A stretch of DNA of 64,000 nucleotides from Bigelowiella natans CCMP2755 (GCA_000320545.1 ADNK01003061.1:1-64000); one strand, 5' to 3'. Positions 1 through 14,682 are shown, numbered from the stretch's first letter. Numbers and translations are program-made. Notes: generated from the letters alone by a model not told the origin.

Positions 1-60
1 TGGGGGGGGGGGGAGAGAAGAACGCGACATCGATTCGATTTTAGAAAAGCATTATCGTAG

Positions 61-285
61 AAATGTATCGGATCTACTTTCAAGTCACAATCTCATCATC
101 ATCAACGGAGAAGGGCGATGCAGAGTACCGGAAATCCTGAATCCTCCATGTACCCGACCCCTCCTATACACTCCATGCCTGGTGTTATCGACGATGATGA
201 CGACGGTATTGACGACGATGATGACGATGATGATGATGATGATGATGGTGATGAGGCTCAATTGTCAATAGCAGCGAGCAAGTGA
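61..285 (+). CDS. Terminal exon with poly-Asp tail (partial gene)
   Basis: An open frame follows a possible splice acceptor (cgtag at 56-60) and runs to a TGA at 283-285. It encodes a basic stretch (QRRRAM) and then a tail of about 20 aspartates interrupted by Gly and Ile, ending LSIAASK. The Asp run is encoded by a GAC/GAT microsatellite at about 190-247, so tail length is probably variable. No family can be assigned. A microsatellite read by chance in an open frame is the alternative. An in-frame stop at 58-60 means any earlier coding sequence would need an intron. Confidence 0.35.
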   Translation, partial: KCIGSTFKSQSHHHQRRRAMQSTGNPESSMYPTPPIHSMPGVIDDDDDGIDDDDDDDDDDDDGDEAQLSIAASK

Positions 286-887
286 TTTGGAAATAATATC
301 AAATGACTCGATATGTGGTGAAAAGTCTCTCTCCCATTCTCTCTTTCTCTCCCCCTTCTTCTCAATCTCTCTGTGCTAGCCTTAGTGCATGTGTGCGCGC
401 GCGCGTGTGTGTGTATGATCTATGATATCCATCATCAAACACTTGTATTATTACATTCGTTCACCACGTACACGCCCAACTTCGCCGTGTAAAGCTTAGC
501 AAGGGGTGTGAGCAAGCGAAGAAGCACCACGTCCTCTTCAGCCCTGAAAGGATCCACCTCGATTTTACCTAGATTCGTTACATTTGGTGAAAGAGTTTCT
601 AGCGGGCAGACGCTTTTAACACTAACAAACTACCAAGAGAGCAGCGAGAACTAATAAAACAGAGGAAAAGGGGAGATGGGGGGGGTGGGGGAGGCATATA
701 GATGAGGATGTACAACCTTGCCTTAAGACCGACTCAAATGTGATATGAAGAGAGGCCTTGTACAAGCATCGAACGCTTCCGAGCGTTTCCAAGTGCAGCA
801 AGCTGGAATTGGGCAAAAAATAAAACCGGTTATATCCAATCGAAATCAGGCCAAAATTACCATCTTAACGAGCGCTTCTCTCGTTCT

Positions 888-923
<36 letters not shown>

Positions 924-1721
924 CCCCCTCTCCCTCCATCTCTCTCTCCTTTACTATCCCTCTGCGAAGATATTAGAAGGGTGAAAATCATTGTATAATG
1001 TGCTGCTGCTACTTTTCTGAGAGCTTCGACCCAAAGACGGCGCGTTTGCACGCATAGTCACGAGCGAGGAGAGTAGCCTATATGGCATCATGGAACGAGC
1101 ATGAATGGACTATATCACATCAAGAGCTTTCTTCCATAATAATTGTGATAAATAATTCAATAATGAACATATAATATTATACTTAGATTTATAATTTTTT
1201 TAATGTAATGTATGAGTGATTTTTTGTTACATCGTCCACACAGCGTGAAGTTTATACACGCGATAGTAGCTGCATCCCCTCCCCCCCCCCCTCCCCCCAT
1301 CTGGTTTCATTAAATTACTATTCTCTGTCGTAGCAACAACAATGATGATTCTAATGAGCATACACTTCACCTTGGCCATATTTCCAGTAGCAGCGACACA
1401 GTTATGAAGGCGGGTGATATTCACCAATCGTGCAATGAATCCAATTCCTCGTCCTAAAGAGACTCGAATCACCTCATTTATTCTTGCAGCGCACATGAGC
1501 ATCCAGGGTTGGTGATGGCAAAAATGATGATGAAAACGAGCACGATTGAGCTTGCAACGACCTGTCTTTGAGATCTTGATTGCTTTCGCGCCGTTAAGTT
1601 CCTGTGGGAGACGAAGATCAGCGCATTATTCAAATATCGCCGTGCGTGCAACCGAATTCAGCTGCGATAGATACCGCGACGAGAAAGTTTGCTGCAGAGA
1701 TATTGGCTGCTCACGTTGGAT

Positions 1722-1761
<40 letters not shown>

Positions 1762-1980
1762 CCAGCTCAGCTGTTGGTAGTTGCCTCGTGCCTGTTACAA
1801 ATGTAGAGAGGCATCATGGCCGACACGCGTACGAGCAACACAAAGAGCACGTTAAAACGCACTAAACACGCAATGACAGAAATACGACGAAGCCCGCAGA
1901 TCATTCACAGAACACGCATATCGTCTATAGAAACGGCACCCCATAGAAAGTGCAGTTTCACACAAACAGTAGAGAGAAAT

Positions 1981-2021
<41 letters not shown>

Positions 2022-2371
2022 CGGGGGGGTAGAGAAGGAAGATGATGTTGATGGACAAGAGGGGAGGCGAGAAGGGGCCATTTGATTTTGGTTAGCAAGC
2101 AACCAAGTTTGTCCTTCAAGCGGGCGATCCATATAGAAGGTTTGCCTCCCGATGTTTTCCCTTCATCACGACATTGTGATAGAAACGACAGCACCGAAGA
2201 TGCCGTTGTGGAGGTAGCTCGTGCTGCCTCATGCTTCGAGTTTGGCCTCCGTCCTGCTTTCGGAACCTGAAAGGGGAAATGCCGGAGGGGGCAGGGGGGG
2301 CGGGGGAGGGAATAGAGTCAACGAGTGAGTCGATGACGAGTAGAGGAAGAGAATAAACCAGAGACAGACAC

Positions 2372-2422
<51 letters not shown>

Positions 2423-2692
2423 GAGAAAACTGAAGATATATAGACTAGCTGGTCCAAGCACCAGGAAATACATATAACACATCCATTTTGCAGTATATAT
2501 TGGAAAAGTATCGCACTTAACAAAAAACACTAAGTGACCTTTACTAAGAAGCACGACAACGGGGCCTTGCGCTGCCGATTTCCTCTTGCTTTCGTGTCAC
2601 CATCCAGCCCTCCCCCTCCCCCTCCCCTCGCCTGGTCCCGAGCAATGGTTATCGCAACATCGGCGTCAGTCGCGGAGGAAAACCACCTGGCC

Positions 2693-2733
<41 letters not shown>

Positions 2734-2998
2734 GTATACCGACAAACAATTCGTGATTCATCGTTAGCAATTCGGCCTTAAATGAATACAACTACAAAAA
2801 TCAATGAACCATGCAAGAAAGCTTGGACGAGTTGATTTTGATTTCTAAACATCTTCCTCGCTATTAATGGGGAGAGGGCAGCCAAACTCTGTATAACCCC
2901 ACCCCCCTCCCCTTATGGCCAAAACTAGAAGGTGCGAGGAGATTACTTATCCCCCATCATCATTTATCATAAGGGAGGAGGAGAGGTCAACCAGCAAG

Positions 2999-3039
<41 letters not shown>

Positions 3040-3583
3040 CACTCCTTACTTATATCCATAGAGGCTGTAGTAAGGGGAAGAGGTGGTGCCGTCTGATGCT
3101 TTGGATCAGCAGTGTTGGGCCGAAAGAAGTGAGGGGGGCGAGAAGGGGAGGGGGGTAGGGTAAGGAAGTCATCGAATTATTTTCTCGTCATGGAGGGATT
3201 TAGTACGATTATAACAGTTATTAAAAAAGAACAAGTCTTCGTATTCGTTTGAACGCTCTCGGTTACAATCATTTTGTTTAATTTGTTATGGTGTGCAGAA
3301 CGATGTTTAGGCCGTGGGGGGTATCCCCCCCCCTTCGTAGTCTTAGCATCACGCAGATGTGAGTACATAACAACCCGCAATTCGATATTGTCAGTGTCGC
3401 ATGCTCTCTCTTCGTTTTTCTCTCTCCTTTCTCCATCTCTCCTCCTTTCTTACGGAGGGCTATCGTTCTTGTTCCTCCTGAAACGTCGGAACCCCCCCCC
3501 CTCTCGGTCATCCATTGCCCTGATTCCCAATACGTATTTAAGACGTATCGAATACGCGCTACTCGTGTTAATTATATTGAGAA

Positions 3584-3642
<59 letters not shown>

Positions 3643-3697
3643 CGAGGTAGACTCGATAACGAGGGGAGATTTGACAAAAAATAAATTGAAACAGTAC
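286..3697. other. Unresolved intron/intergenic DNA, rich in microsatellites
   Basis: Long simple repeats dominate: (CT)n near 893-921, (AT)n near 1725-1760, 2697-2728 and 3001-3036, and (GA)n near 1983-2014, 2377-2422 and 3588-3630. Short coding-like pieces on the minus strand lie near 1430-1502 (followed by a GTGAAT donor) and 2105-2270 (a frame containing SVLSFLSQCRDEGK). They may be exons of the gene represented at 3698-3857. I could not chain them or name a family. Confidence 0.4.
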
Positions 3698-3857
3698 CTG
3701 AGGTCCAAAAGCGCTCAGGGTTATTCGTCGTTAGCCTTTGGAAGACCCGGCTGCAAACAGCGCTTACGTCGCCATCACTATCTTTAATAGTGTCATTATA
3801 TGCGCCTTGATGGCTTTGAGCGACAGTCTCCATTAACTTCGCAGCGCCGTCCGTCAT
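3698..3857 (-). CDS. Candidate exon of an unidentified minus-strand gene
   Basis: From an ATG at 3857 the minus strand reads MTDGAAKLMETVAQSHQGAY and continues open to a GT donor (CTCAG|GTACTG) at 3698. An acceptor-like CCCTAG lies just upstream. Codon use looks coding, with a mixed acidic and polar composition and no simple repeat. The exon continues ...SRVFQRLTTNNPERFWTS. I recognise no domain. It could be an internal exon in which the ATG is not the start. Confidence 0.4.
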
Positions 3858-4257
3858 CGCTAGGGGACAGCCGTACCTGTTTTGTGATGTGGCGGTGTTG
3901 TTGATGATGGTGATGATAATGATGATGATCTTCTACACAATCCTCACTGCAAAGCGTACATTCCAGAGTTGGGACTAAAGAGGTGCAGCTTGGCAAACTG
4001 CCAGAGACGTGCAAGCGACCCTTTAAACACACAGCCATAATAATAACGTTAAAGCAATCACGGCACCATGACAAAACAGGTGAAAAGGGGAGGGGAGGGT
4101 GACGATAGTCTAATCATCGAAACCGGCTACTACAAAGCAAGAGAGAAAGAATGCAAACCATGTGAGGCCCGTTTGTGGTATGCGATATGAATCAAGCCGT
4201 TTATTGCACTATCTCGATGCATTTCACGCCATTCCCGGCAAACTAAGAAATAAGTGG

Positions 4258-4304
<47 letters not shown>

Positions 4305-5187
4305 TCTGTGTATTTATTCATGCACGCACTTCTTCATCTCGCCTCCAGATATAAGTGTTGCGTGTATTCACGGTTTTAATGGAAATGGACTATAGCTTAT
4401 CGCTACGTGTCGAGTTATACTTTGCCACTTTGAATTGCCGTGTTTTCAAACATATATGCACCATGCTTCTTGCTCATTCCCTCGTACCTTTGAGGGCGTT
4501 AATTCTACGTCCAAACGAATCGAATTCCGATATCTGAGCATTTAGGAGGAAAGTGACGCTTGTGTTTTCATTTCTGTGTGCAGCTTTTTATATCGAATTA
4601 TATTCCCCCCCCCCTTCTTCCCCTCCTTGTTCTTATCTTATCTTGTGCAATCACCGAAGGTTTTGAGTGTTCCATCTCTGGAAGTCTCTAATTCAGTAAG
4701 GATCATACATTGGCGTGTAAGTAAATTGAAATAATGGTTAAAATTGCCGATACTATATGATATACCAGGCATTTCAATCCACTGTATCGCACATCATACG
4801 TCTCAGGTCAATGTTTGTCACAATCAAGATAACTCGAAACGATTTCTACTTTGGCTAGTAAGAATCGAAGTTACCGGTAAAAGGTCTTTCTCAATTTTTT
4901 CGCCGAATTCACAAAGATCCTTCTCAACCCCACCCCACACTAGGTGGTATTCAATATCGTCAAAATGGTCAAAAAGGAAATGGGTTCAACAAATCGCGTA
5001 TTATTGGAGACTCTAAGTATTTACGCACGTGCATAGATGAGCTGAATATATGCATGCAAACACGACTATCCATAGTCATCTTTACCCTTCCGCCCCAACC
5101 TCTCGCTTTGCGACAAATGCCTGATCGATCAAATATAACCACACGCTTCTCAAAACGACTTACAGATATTCTGGCACATATTCGGTC
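3858..5187. other. Unresolved region; (GT)n tract and one coding-like minus exon
   Basis: A (GT)n run lies at about 4259-4297. Near 4875-4935 the minus strand reads VEKDLCEFGEKIEKDLLP up to a GTAACT donor, which resembles a real helical exon, but I could not join it to a neighbour. Nothing else is supported. Confidence 0.35.
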
Positions 5188-5640
5188 TCATGGGTTCCCA
5201 ATAGATGACTGAACCAATCGTGCTGATGGTATACGCCACAACCTAAGAATAGACCGAAGAGTGTTGTCTCTTTCGAACATGTTCCCAAGGGTCGGAGGCT
5301 CCTGCAGAAAGCCCTGCCCGGCGCTTTCATAATCTGGTAATGGGCGTTACAAACGGTATTAGCGCCAAAAGGGAGAGAGGGAAGGAAATTCGTAGGAAGC
5401 ACCATTCCTCAACCCAACTTATGACACATCGGAACAAGGACCCGCTCACCTGGTGAGGCCATTGTGCTGTCGGCGGAGATGGATTTGCACGAGGAAACTA
5501 CGGAGAATATTAAACACGTGACAACGAAAGAATGTTGTCGCAAACAATAATCATGCGTACTTTTCCAGGTTACAAAATCGTGAAATGCATGCCGTTCATG
5601 GCAAACGACATCGGACAAGGCCTTCAAAATTCTAAAATTG
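5188..5640 (-). CDS. 3' end of an unidentified multi-exon gene
   Basis: Three exons fit with consistent phase. Exon a (about 5640-5561) contains ILKALSDVVCHERHAFHDF and ends at a GTACGC donor. Exon b is 5497-5450, ending CCAG|GTGAGC. Exon c is 5333-5188, starting YESAGQGFLQEPPTLGNMF and ending at a TGA at 5188-5190. The joins give K-I and P-D codons split cleanly across introns. The protein is hydrophilic with no simple repeat, so I think it is real, but I recognise no family. Its 5' side runs into the TpA-poor island beginning near 5690, so the upstream part may be missing or lie in an unseen exon. Confidence 0.5.
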
Positions 5641-5689
5641 ATCGAAACTTGATGGGAGATTTTTCTCCCGACACTTTGCCTGGCTAGCC

Positions 5690-6990
5690 AGCAATGATCG
5701 AGCGGCTGCGGTGAACGCGCACGTTGTTTTCTAGTTTTGCATCAATGCTCAGCTCAATGTTCAATGTTCATTGAACACACAGACTACGATGCGAAGCGCG
5801 CGTGAGAAGGACTACATGCATCCATCATGCCATCTAGCATGGCCATGCAGCATGCCAGGACGATTTGGCGATGGCCCTGCTGCCAGCTAGCAGGTGTGGC
5901 TCAGTCAGCTAGCCGGGCACGCTGGCACGTGGGTGACACATCACGTTTGGAGGGGTCACGAAGCCGATTGAACGTTGGCCACTGACAACAATCAATGACA
6001 CAGCATGCACACTGCGGCAACGTGCACACCACGGACTAGCGGAAGCAGCATTCACACATTCACACCACGGACACGTGCAAGTGAACAGCGCACTGTTTCG
6101 CCCTGCTAGCCTGGTCCCAGGCTAGCTAGCTAGCTGGCCCTGCCAGCATGCAGCAACAGACACATTTGACCCTGATCTAGCTAGCCTAGCTTGCGACTTC
6201 TAGCCCACTCCAGCACTGCCGCACACGTGCTAGCGTGCGACGATGCACATCTCTGGATCTCCAGATCTGCACGTCTAGACGTGCATGCTGGCAAGCATGG
6301 TCATGGATGCTAGAATGTGCTGTGTGTGCATGTGTCGTGTAATCTCTTCGATACACATGCGAGTATCAATTCGAAGAAACGAATTGCAACACGCGACGTG
6401 TGTCCACGTGCAGTCGCGAACAAACTGATGTGTGATGAAGCTTGATGAAGCTGCACGTAGGCTGCACTCCACCAACGCGTCGTCGTAGCTACGGACAAAA
6501 CAGCACAAATTAGCAAAGTCATAGTGCTCCCTATCTAGCTGTGCTGCACGTTGTTAACGCGACACGCGATATTCTCTGCATCGTAGGCCCATGAGGCCAT
6601 CTAGCGCATGCACGTACGAACATGTGTGGTTTTTGCATGCACCTGTTCTTAACAAGCACATGTGTCACAAAGCAATTATAGACACGTAATACCATATATA
6701 TATTATATATGCTATTACTATGTCTATTATAGCACACATGAGCTTAGTCACATGTATCCTAGGGAACATGTGTTCAGAACCCGGGTACGCTGTGTAGCCC
6801 TTTAAGGCTATATAATTCGCTAGCATGTCTATGTGTGCATTTAAGTGTTGTGCAGCTCTAGAGCTGTGTACTGGCCTAAAAGCCACACACATGCACTGCT
6901 ACATTCACATGTGAAATTTGCATTTGCTAGACACACGCATGACTCTGGGACTGTCTCGACCATAACAGCATGTAGCATGCAGCATTTACA
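5690..6990. other. TpA-depleted, CTAG/GCATGC-rich island
   Basis: Composition changes sharply here to CA/TG-rich sequence with many gcatgc, gctagc and cacgtg palindromes. From 5821 to 6300 I count 14 TpA dinucleotides and all are inside CTAG. TpA becomes commoner again past 6330 and is abundant near 6675-6720. No gene is supported. It lies between two minus-strand genes and resembles decayed mobile DNA with the same composition as the retrotransposon further on. Confidence 0.7.
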
Positions 6991-7002
6991 TTTTCAAACT
7001 AC

Positions 7003-9630
7003 TCATTTGTTCTCTTTGTAGAGTCTCAAAATTGCTTGCATTTTTACAAGGGTGGATCTCATAGCGAATCTCGTCTCCTCCCGGTGTAGCTTTGCAAAAA
7101 TTAAAGACGACCCCCGACAACCAGGAGCCATCTTTGAGCTACCATTTGATGTCTCCTTCTTTGTTAAATTGCTGCTCGCAGCTTGCTCTTCCTCATCCCG
7201 TAAATTTTGAAACTTTATTTTTCTAAGAATTTCCCTCCTCCTTTCCTCCTTCTTCGTGAGCTTTCCCTCGAGTGAGAGAGGAGGATTGAAGCCTCCCTCG
7301 GAAGAATCATATTGCTCCAAAATTTGCACAGCAGGCACACGCACCAGAACCTACAATATAGAATGTTTGTTCTCAAAACATAGATTACGATTCCACATAT
7401 TCAATGCACGTAGATCACGATTTATAATTTCCCAGATAGTATTTTTTTCATTTGCAATGCCATTGTAACACATACGCCATACACTTGCGGTATTTACGAT
7501 GGTGGTAACTAGCAATTGTATGTTATATTATATGCTATCAAAATATCCTATAACTTACCGCTGGTATTTTTTGCTCGAAGAAACATTGTTTAGAATATTG
7601 AGAGAGGTACGGATGGTGCGAGCTTGTATGCAATAGAGAAGACCAACCTAGTTTTGAGAAAACAATGACAAACCATGATCGAAGAATGTTATCTCGAGAA
7701 ATATCTTAATGGCAAATAGCAGTGATGATTTCCCATGATTCTTGCTATCCAACATCTATGAAAAATGAATAGTTTCAACTTGGAGTGGTAAAAAAGGGGA
7801 AATCGCAATTGAAATCGTTTCAAGCTTCCAACAGCTAGGCTGACGCAATACACAGTTTGAATGATCGTGCAACCTGCTGATGACGACGCATTTGCGTGGT
7901 CAGGATCCTCAAGGAACATCTCGTATACTCCTTGCCCGCCAATTATGCCCCCCTCTGCCCCCCCATCAGGCAGTTCCTCCTCGTCCATAAGACACTTGAC
8001 GCATGGATGTTTTTGTCTTATTTCGTTCACAAGATGCAACACAGCTAGGGCGCCATGCGGGGGTAGATATGAGGACACGATAAGGAGCCGTTTTGAGAAA
8101 GCAATCGCCCTTTCTGCAAGATAAATTGACAGAGTAAGCCACGGTTGATGTTTGTGGATGGGAAATAAATGAGTACAGGCAGGTCACCGAAACTAATCGA
8201 AATCGGTGGTGTATGTGCGTATATGCATGCGCGCACGCGCGCGTGTGTGTGTGTGTGTGGGTGGGTGGGTGTGCCGGTGTGCTATTTGCAGACCTTTAGG
8301 AACATCAGCTCGAATGAGCATTTGCCTTATGCAAATTAACGCTAATGACAAATTCTTATGCTCCAGCGGATTGCAAAGGAACCTTGAGAGGCATAGCACG
8401 GTGATGTGTAGAAGAGGCCACACAAACAAGAGAAAAAGCCTTGTTTTTTCACCACAACATGCACACATGCAAGAAAAACTGTGGAGCAGCAGCATTCATG
8501 CTGTCCTTCAGTATTGATTAGTGGTAGAATACTACTCACACACGCTGGCTGCCCTACCAGATTGATTGGTACATCGTGGTATAATACTCCATCAAGTCCA
8601 CGCTTATCAACCCGTGGTGCCGGGCCAGGGTGCCTTCAAGTAAATACAGACAAAACGGGTTGAGGACGGAATAGCCAAAGAACATACAATGGCTGCTTCT
8701 TATGCAACGCATACGTGCGAAGGTGATAACGGTGAGGAAGTAGATGACGACGCTTTGATGGCATTCATTATTGATGACGCTGGGGATAAAATCTACCGAA
8801 AGCTGCGATCAAACAGTGTAGAATCGATTCAAACGAGAGTCTAGATCTCGGCTGCTTCGGTTGGGGCTCGTGCGCTGCTGTCGGAGTGATGATAGGGAAG
8901 AAGAATGACAATAGTTCTTAATCATCCTGATAACTATATTCGTGATGATAACGATAGACTCCCAAACCCCTCGCTCCTTATCCAAGTTTGCAAATTCTGG
9001 GAAATATGCGTACAAATACTGTTTGTATGAGTAGTACCCTCATCGTTGTTATCAGCATGAATTCTTCCTGCTGCTCCCCCCCCCCCTCCACCTTCGACCG
9101 ATGCCTTAATGAGCTGCTTCAAGCATTGCAATAGATCGAGGACCTAGATACACACAGGCCAACAATCACCTCACCAATGCTGAAGAGCATCTCACGCCAA
9201 CCCACCAAACCGTTACTTGTTGGAATATTTTGTATATATCGTCTGTATGAAGATTAAATATTCTATATGAATTATAAGACACAATGGAGCAACTGACCAG
9301 CTCGATGTTGATGAGGTTGGAGAACTTTGCTATTCCTTTCAGCACAGTGGGAAGCGCAGATGACGTGGAGAATCTGACGTAATCAACCCCGGTTGGATAG
9401 TTATATTTAATTGCGATTTGAAAGGAAAAAGAAGATCAACGAAGACAAAGCAAGCTGGTAATATGCACACCACGCACAGAAGGAGGGAGAGGGGGGGAGA
9501 GAGAGGGAGAGAGAGAGAGTCGCGTCTCACCTTTTCAAAACACGAAAATACGTTGTGAAGACGTGCGATATAAGCTGTGTTTGCAGCTTCGATTGCCTAA
9601 TAGACGAACAAACATTATATATTATATACC

Positions 9631-9665
<35 letters not shown>

Positions 9666-10569
9666 TCTTACATAATTAGTCAATCCCATGTCAGGTGTAA
9701 TGACTTATAATCGGCACATGCTCCTCTGTACTCAGTTATCCCTTTCATTAATCAATTTGGAAAACTCCAAATATTTTTTGCAATTCAATTCATCACACGA
9801 ATAACAACCTTTTGGGATCTAAGATAGCCGAAGACTCCTTAAGATCTCTGTCTAGCTGTTCGTCCACATCTTTCAATCGCTTTCGGCGCTGTAAAGCCTT
9901 CTTGCTCAACTTCTGCTCATACCGTGAGGAAAACAACAAATGAACACGACAGGACCCAAGAGACGGTACAATACACTACAATGATTTCTAAACGCAAGCC
10001 TCTAAACAATTCTACTACTTCATCAAGTCTCAAGACGATTTGCATGCACGGTGCTAAAAATATGAAGATATTAAAGATCACCACCTTCTTGCTCACGGGG
10101 CCCCTTTGTTTCGAGCCGCCGTGAATCACATCCTTGCTCAGGTTCAATTCCAGGAACGTCGCAACCTGTCAAGTAGAACGAATGCATCGGTCACCATTGC
10201 CCGCATTGTCTTGCTCAAACGCCACGGTGACAAATCGTCGTTTCTCTCTCTTCCTTCAAATGAAATTGTACTATATTTTCCATACAACGATATCCAGACA
10301 CGAATTCCTCTGCATATAACTCTACTGCTAGTAGTACATGATGACAACGTCTGCGACAAAGGACTTCTTCTACTACTACTAGAACTCTACCATTTCAGCC
10401 CGAACTTTCTGTCCTTGCGACACGGCGATTTGTGATATCAACCTCACCACCTGCCAGATAGGGCTTCGGTTATAGTGATCAGTGATGATGGTGATGATGG
10501 TGATGATGGTGATGATGGTGATGCTGGTGATGATGATTGATGATGATGATGATTGATGATGATGATGAT

Positions 10570-10600
<31 letters not shown>

Positions 10601-12147
10601 AGTGATGATGGTGATGACGATGGTGATGACGGTGATGATGGTGATGGTGATAAAGCTGTGGTGATGATAATGGATATGTATATCCATCATTATCATCATC
10701 ATCTTCCTCCTCGGACCATGCCTTACTACCTCTAATGTAGAGTCGCCTTGAGCATCTGCTCTAAACAGTTTTTGCACCTAAGAACAAGTTTCAAACACCC
10801 CGTCAAACCATCATGCTCCTGCCTCGAGATTCTTTTCTCAAATCAAGATTCGGTGTAGATGCGTTATAGGCTACAAAAAGGCGCTGCTATATTAAATAAT
10901 GATGGCTGAAAATCGACGATTTTGTGACCCTATTCCATCACATAGCGGCACTATACTCATCGTGAGACTCACTGTCCCCATCTTGCGAATAAGGCATACA
11001 TGTTTGCTTTTCCGTAATTATCACTCAAAAACTGCGCTGCTGATCTGGTTGCATTCTTGGTGTGATTGTTTTCTTCTTCGTTTCGCACTATGAATGTGAG
11101 AAGATACGGCAGTTGTTGATTTAGCTTGATTACCCCTGATAGCACTGTTTGCCTGACCTCCTCGTTCGGGTGGTTGAGTAAAGGAATGGTAGCACGAATG
11201 ACCTCCTAACAAGGTGATGATGAATGGCAATTACGATGACACCACCAGCAGCAGCAGCAATAGGACGTATAGTCAAACAACACGTGTTGTCGAGATCTTT
11301 GGTTGAGAGTGAATCAAGATAGATGAAGCACGAGGGTTGGGGTCAGCTCAAGGCGCAGTTGTGAGGTATGAATGACAATGTAGACTCATGCTGCTGTGCT
11401 GAGTCGATGATTCTAGCGATTGCACATGGCCACCTTTCTAAGGTTGAAGAGATGAGCTGTGTGGAGAAGTCGGGCTAAACATCTTATCTGGTGTGTCATT
11501 TATTGCAAAACCACGGAGGATAGTAAATAGTTAGCTTGTGATAAGTAGTGCCCGGGGGGCTCTTCTTTCTGTTAAATATCTTCCGATGAGAATAGTGTTC
11601 ATACCATAGTCATAATCTCCTCCTCCCCCCCCATACAATTCACCACAAAGAATGCAAATGTTCCCCAGCGGCCTTCTCTCTATCATGATGCGCGTGTGCT
11701 ATTGTACCGCACACATATCCATCGATGATGAGAATCTTCCCTCTTTGGCCTTCCTATTCCACTTGCGATTCGCCTTTCTCGCTCTAGAAGCGAGAAACTT
11801 AACAAGGCTCGAGTACCTACCACCCATGTGATTCGGACACTCCATTATATATGTTATACATTTCATATTAACAAATTATATATATTTGCAGTATATTTTT
11901 GCCCCAAGTTCCTGCTTTTCTAACTGTGCTGAATTGCATGTTTTTCCTTACGATCTGAGAAGGGCAGATTCGTATTTTCTTTGCTGAGCAACCAGCTTTG
12001 TGACCTGTAAGTAGTGGTAGTAAGAAGGAGCAGAAGTGCAACCAAGAGGAGGGGAGGAGATGTAGCAGTGGTGATGGTGGCTTGTGAAGCATGTGTATCT
12101 ACGGAGGGAATAAATACCATTTTGCTCCTGAAAATTCTCTCGCTAAA

Positions 12148-12243
<96 letters not shown>

Positions 12244-12941
12244 TAAATAAATGCTAAGATTTCAGTAATAGTACACAGAAGTACCGGCTTGGCCTTCTCT
12301 TCGTCTGTTGGGAGGACAATACGATAGCCAGGGATAAGGTCACCGAGCACCTTTTGTACCGAACAGTATGATGATGGCATATCAGACAGTGTTTCTTTGA
12401 TGAGATAACAAGTAAGATAGCACAAGGTCCCATTTTGCAGCAAAACCGTTATCATTTGGGACGAAGATACAATCAGTGCTGAATCGCATCTCTTACTTCG
12501 ATCTCGTGGACTACTTTCTTCTACTACCACTGCAACTACCACTGCTGCTATACCTCTCGTTATTGCCAAATCTCATGAATTTCATTAAGGAAATATGGGT
12601 CATCAGACGAGAGGGAGAGGGTGAAGGGGAGGGCGGGGGGTTGCGGCTAATATCACCTCGACTTGTGTCATTAGAGCAAGCTTTCTTATCTTCAATGAAG
12701 GAGAGTTCGCCTGTGAGATAAAGGCATTTGTCAGCGACGATATCATGATACAAATAGTATTTGTGCCAAAACATGTTATCTGTTAATATGCGCATGCACG
12801 CGCTGGATATAGGCACGGCACGTAGATGCTTAGCACCGAACCAACGCCAAATCTACCATGATTTTCGCGATTTCACTGATACGCTTGATGTTCTTCTTTG
12901 GTGCTTCCAACAAAGCTAAGAATGATGATCAAACAAACACA

Positions 12942-13004
<63 letters not shown>

Positions 13005-13305
13005 CACGTGCGAGTGAATAAGATTGACGACGTAATGAGGTAGTAGCTTTCTATTATAACTATTGTTACTACTACTATTACTTCTATTATTACTGTTTTC
13101 ACTACTACTGTTATTACTCTCTGCTATTTCTGCAAGTGTGCTCTTTGCCTCCATGACCATTTTAATCTCTCGCATTGCCTAATAATTGGGCAATACAGAT
13201 TAGCACCGTTAGGAGCAGATTGAGGAAATAGAGGAGGAGGAGGAGGAGGAGGAGGAGGAGGAGGATTAGAAAGGTCTCTGCCATAATTTTCACACACGCT
13301 TACAC

Positions 13306-13352
<47 letters not shown>

Positions 13353-13885
13353 GAATTATAGGTTTCCTATCTTCCAATAAATATGTTATATGCATTATCA
13401 ATTTGGACCTGTTGTGCTTTTGAGAGCTGCTGCCTCGCACTCTCATCCTTATGATGCTGTAGATTCTGCCCTTCTTCGGTCGCCTCCTCCTCCATATCCT
13501 CCTCCTATTTCCAACAGAGCATTGGGGGGAGGGGGGACAAAATTGATACTATATGTTAATACTATGGGAGGTTAGTATACTATACATAATATTTGAATGC
13601 GGTCATGGTTTTACTTCCTCGTCTTCTTCATCATCGCCCTCCATTTCCTCCTGATCTCCATTTTCCTCTCCAACGCTATTCTCCACACTGCCTTTTTCTT
13701 CTTCTTCGCTATCTTCGGTTCCATCCCCTTCCTTCTCCTTCTTCTTTTGTAGCGTTGTTTGCTGTCTTAATCGCAGGGGAAGATGATGATTACCACCACC
13801 TTTCACCGTTAATGAGAGCATCGAGCCTAATAAGAGAGGGGGGATAACAGGGCCGAGCAAAGCAAACAAAAGGAGAGAATCCATG

Positions 13886-13930
<45 letters not shown>

Positions 13931-14682
13931 AAGCATAAACACGCAAATGTAATTCTTGCACCGTTTGACGATGCTGGAACCGGCAATACCATGAAGTCCA
14001 ACCAAAAGACATGAAGGAAGGCTATTCGATATCATCTGGTAGTGGTGGCGGTATGTGCGTGTGTGTGGGTGTGTGGCGGGGGGGCATATTTACCAGCGGC
14101 GTTTTTAATCGGAAGGCGGTCCTTTCTCTTCTCAGCTTCTGCCCACTTTTGAGAGCTCCGCGGCCTTCGTTCGAATGGTGCTTCCTGTGAGGACACGGAG
14201 GTGTGGGTGCGCGTGTTCACTCGCTGTATGTAGTGCGTGTTTCCTCGCTGTGTTTACTCGCATATCATGCTGTTGCGTGTTTGTAGTACCGCATCACTGT
14301 CATCTTCTTGGGCTGCGCCAGTCACCTTCTTTTGCAGCTGATGCCGATGATAGTAACAACAACAAACAATTTCGTCCTGTCACTCGCTCATCAATGCTTA
14401 ACAGCTAACAATGTAGATTGCATTCTCATGAGCACTTGAGCTATTGCCTCGGTCGTTAGGCAGGGGCACACTGGAACTTACGCTTGCAGCATCAAACGTT
14501 TTGCATATAAGGCTCGTGACCTTGTAATCATGCTTCTCCTTTGTATTCTCCTGGGAGGCGTCCAACCTGTTTTTCTTCACCTTCCGAGCCTTGCCATCTG
14601 AGGATTTGGCCAAAGCGCCTTCCACCTTAGGAGAGCGCGAAGGCTGCGGCGTCTTTGCTTTCTGTTGCTGTCTCTTTTTTGC

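Noticed and set aside
10379-10777. Ile/His-rich and Asp-rich ORFs over the GAT repeat
   Set aside because: Translation of a trinucleotide microsatellite inside a NOC3 intron.
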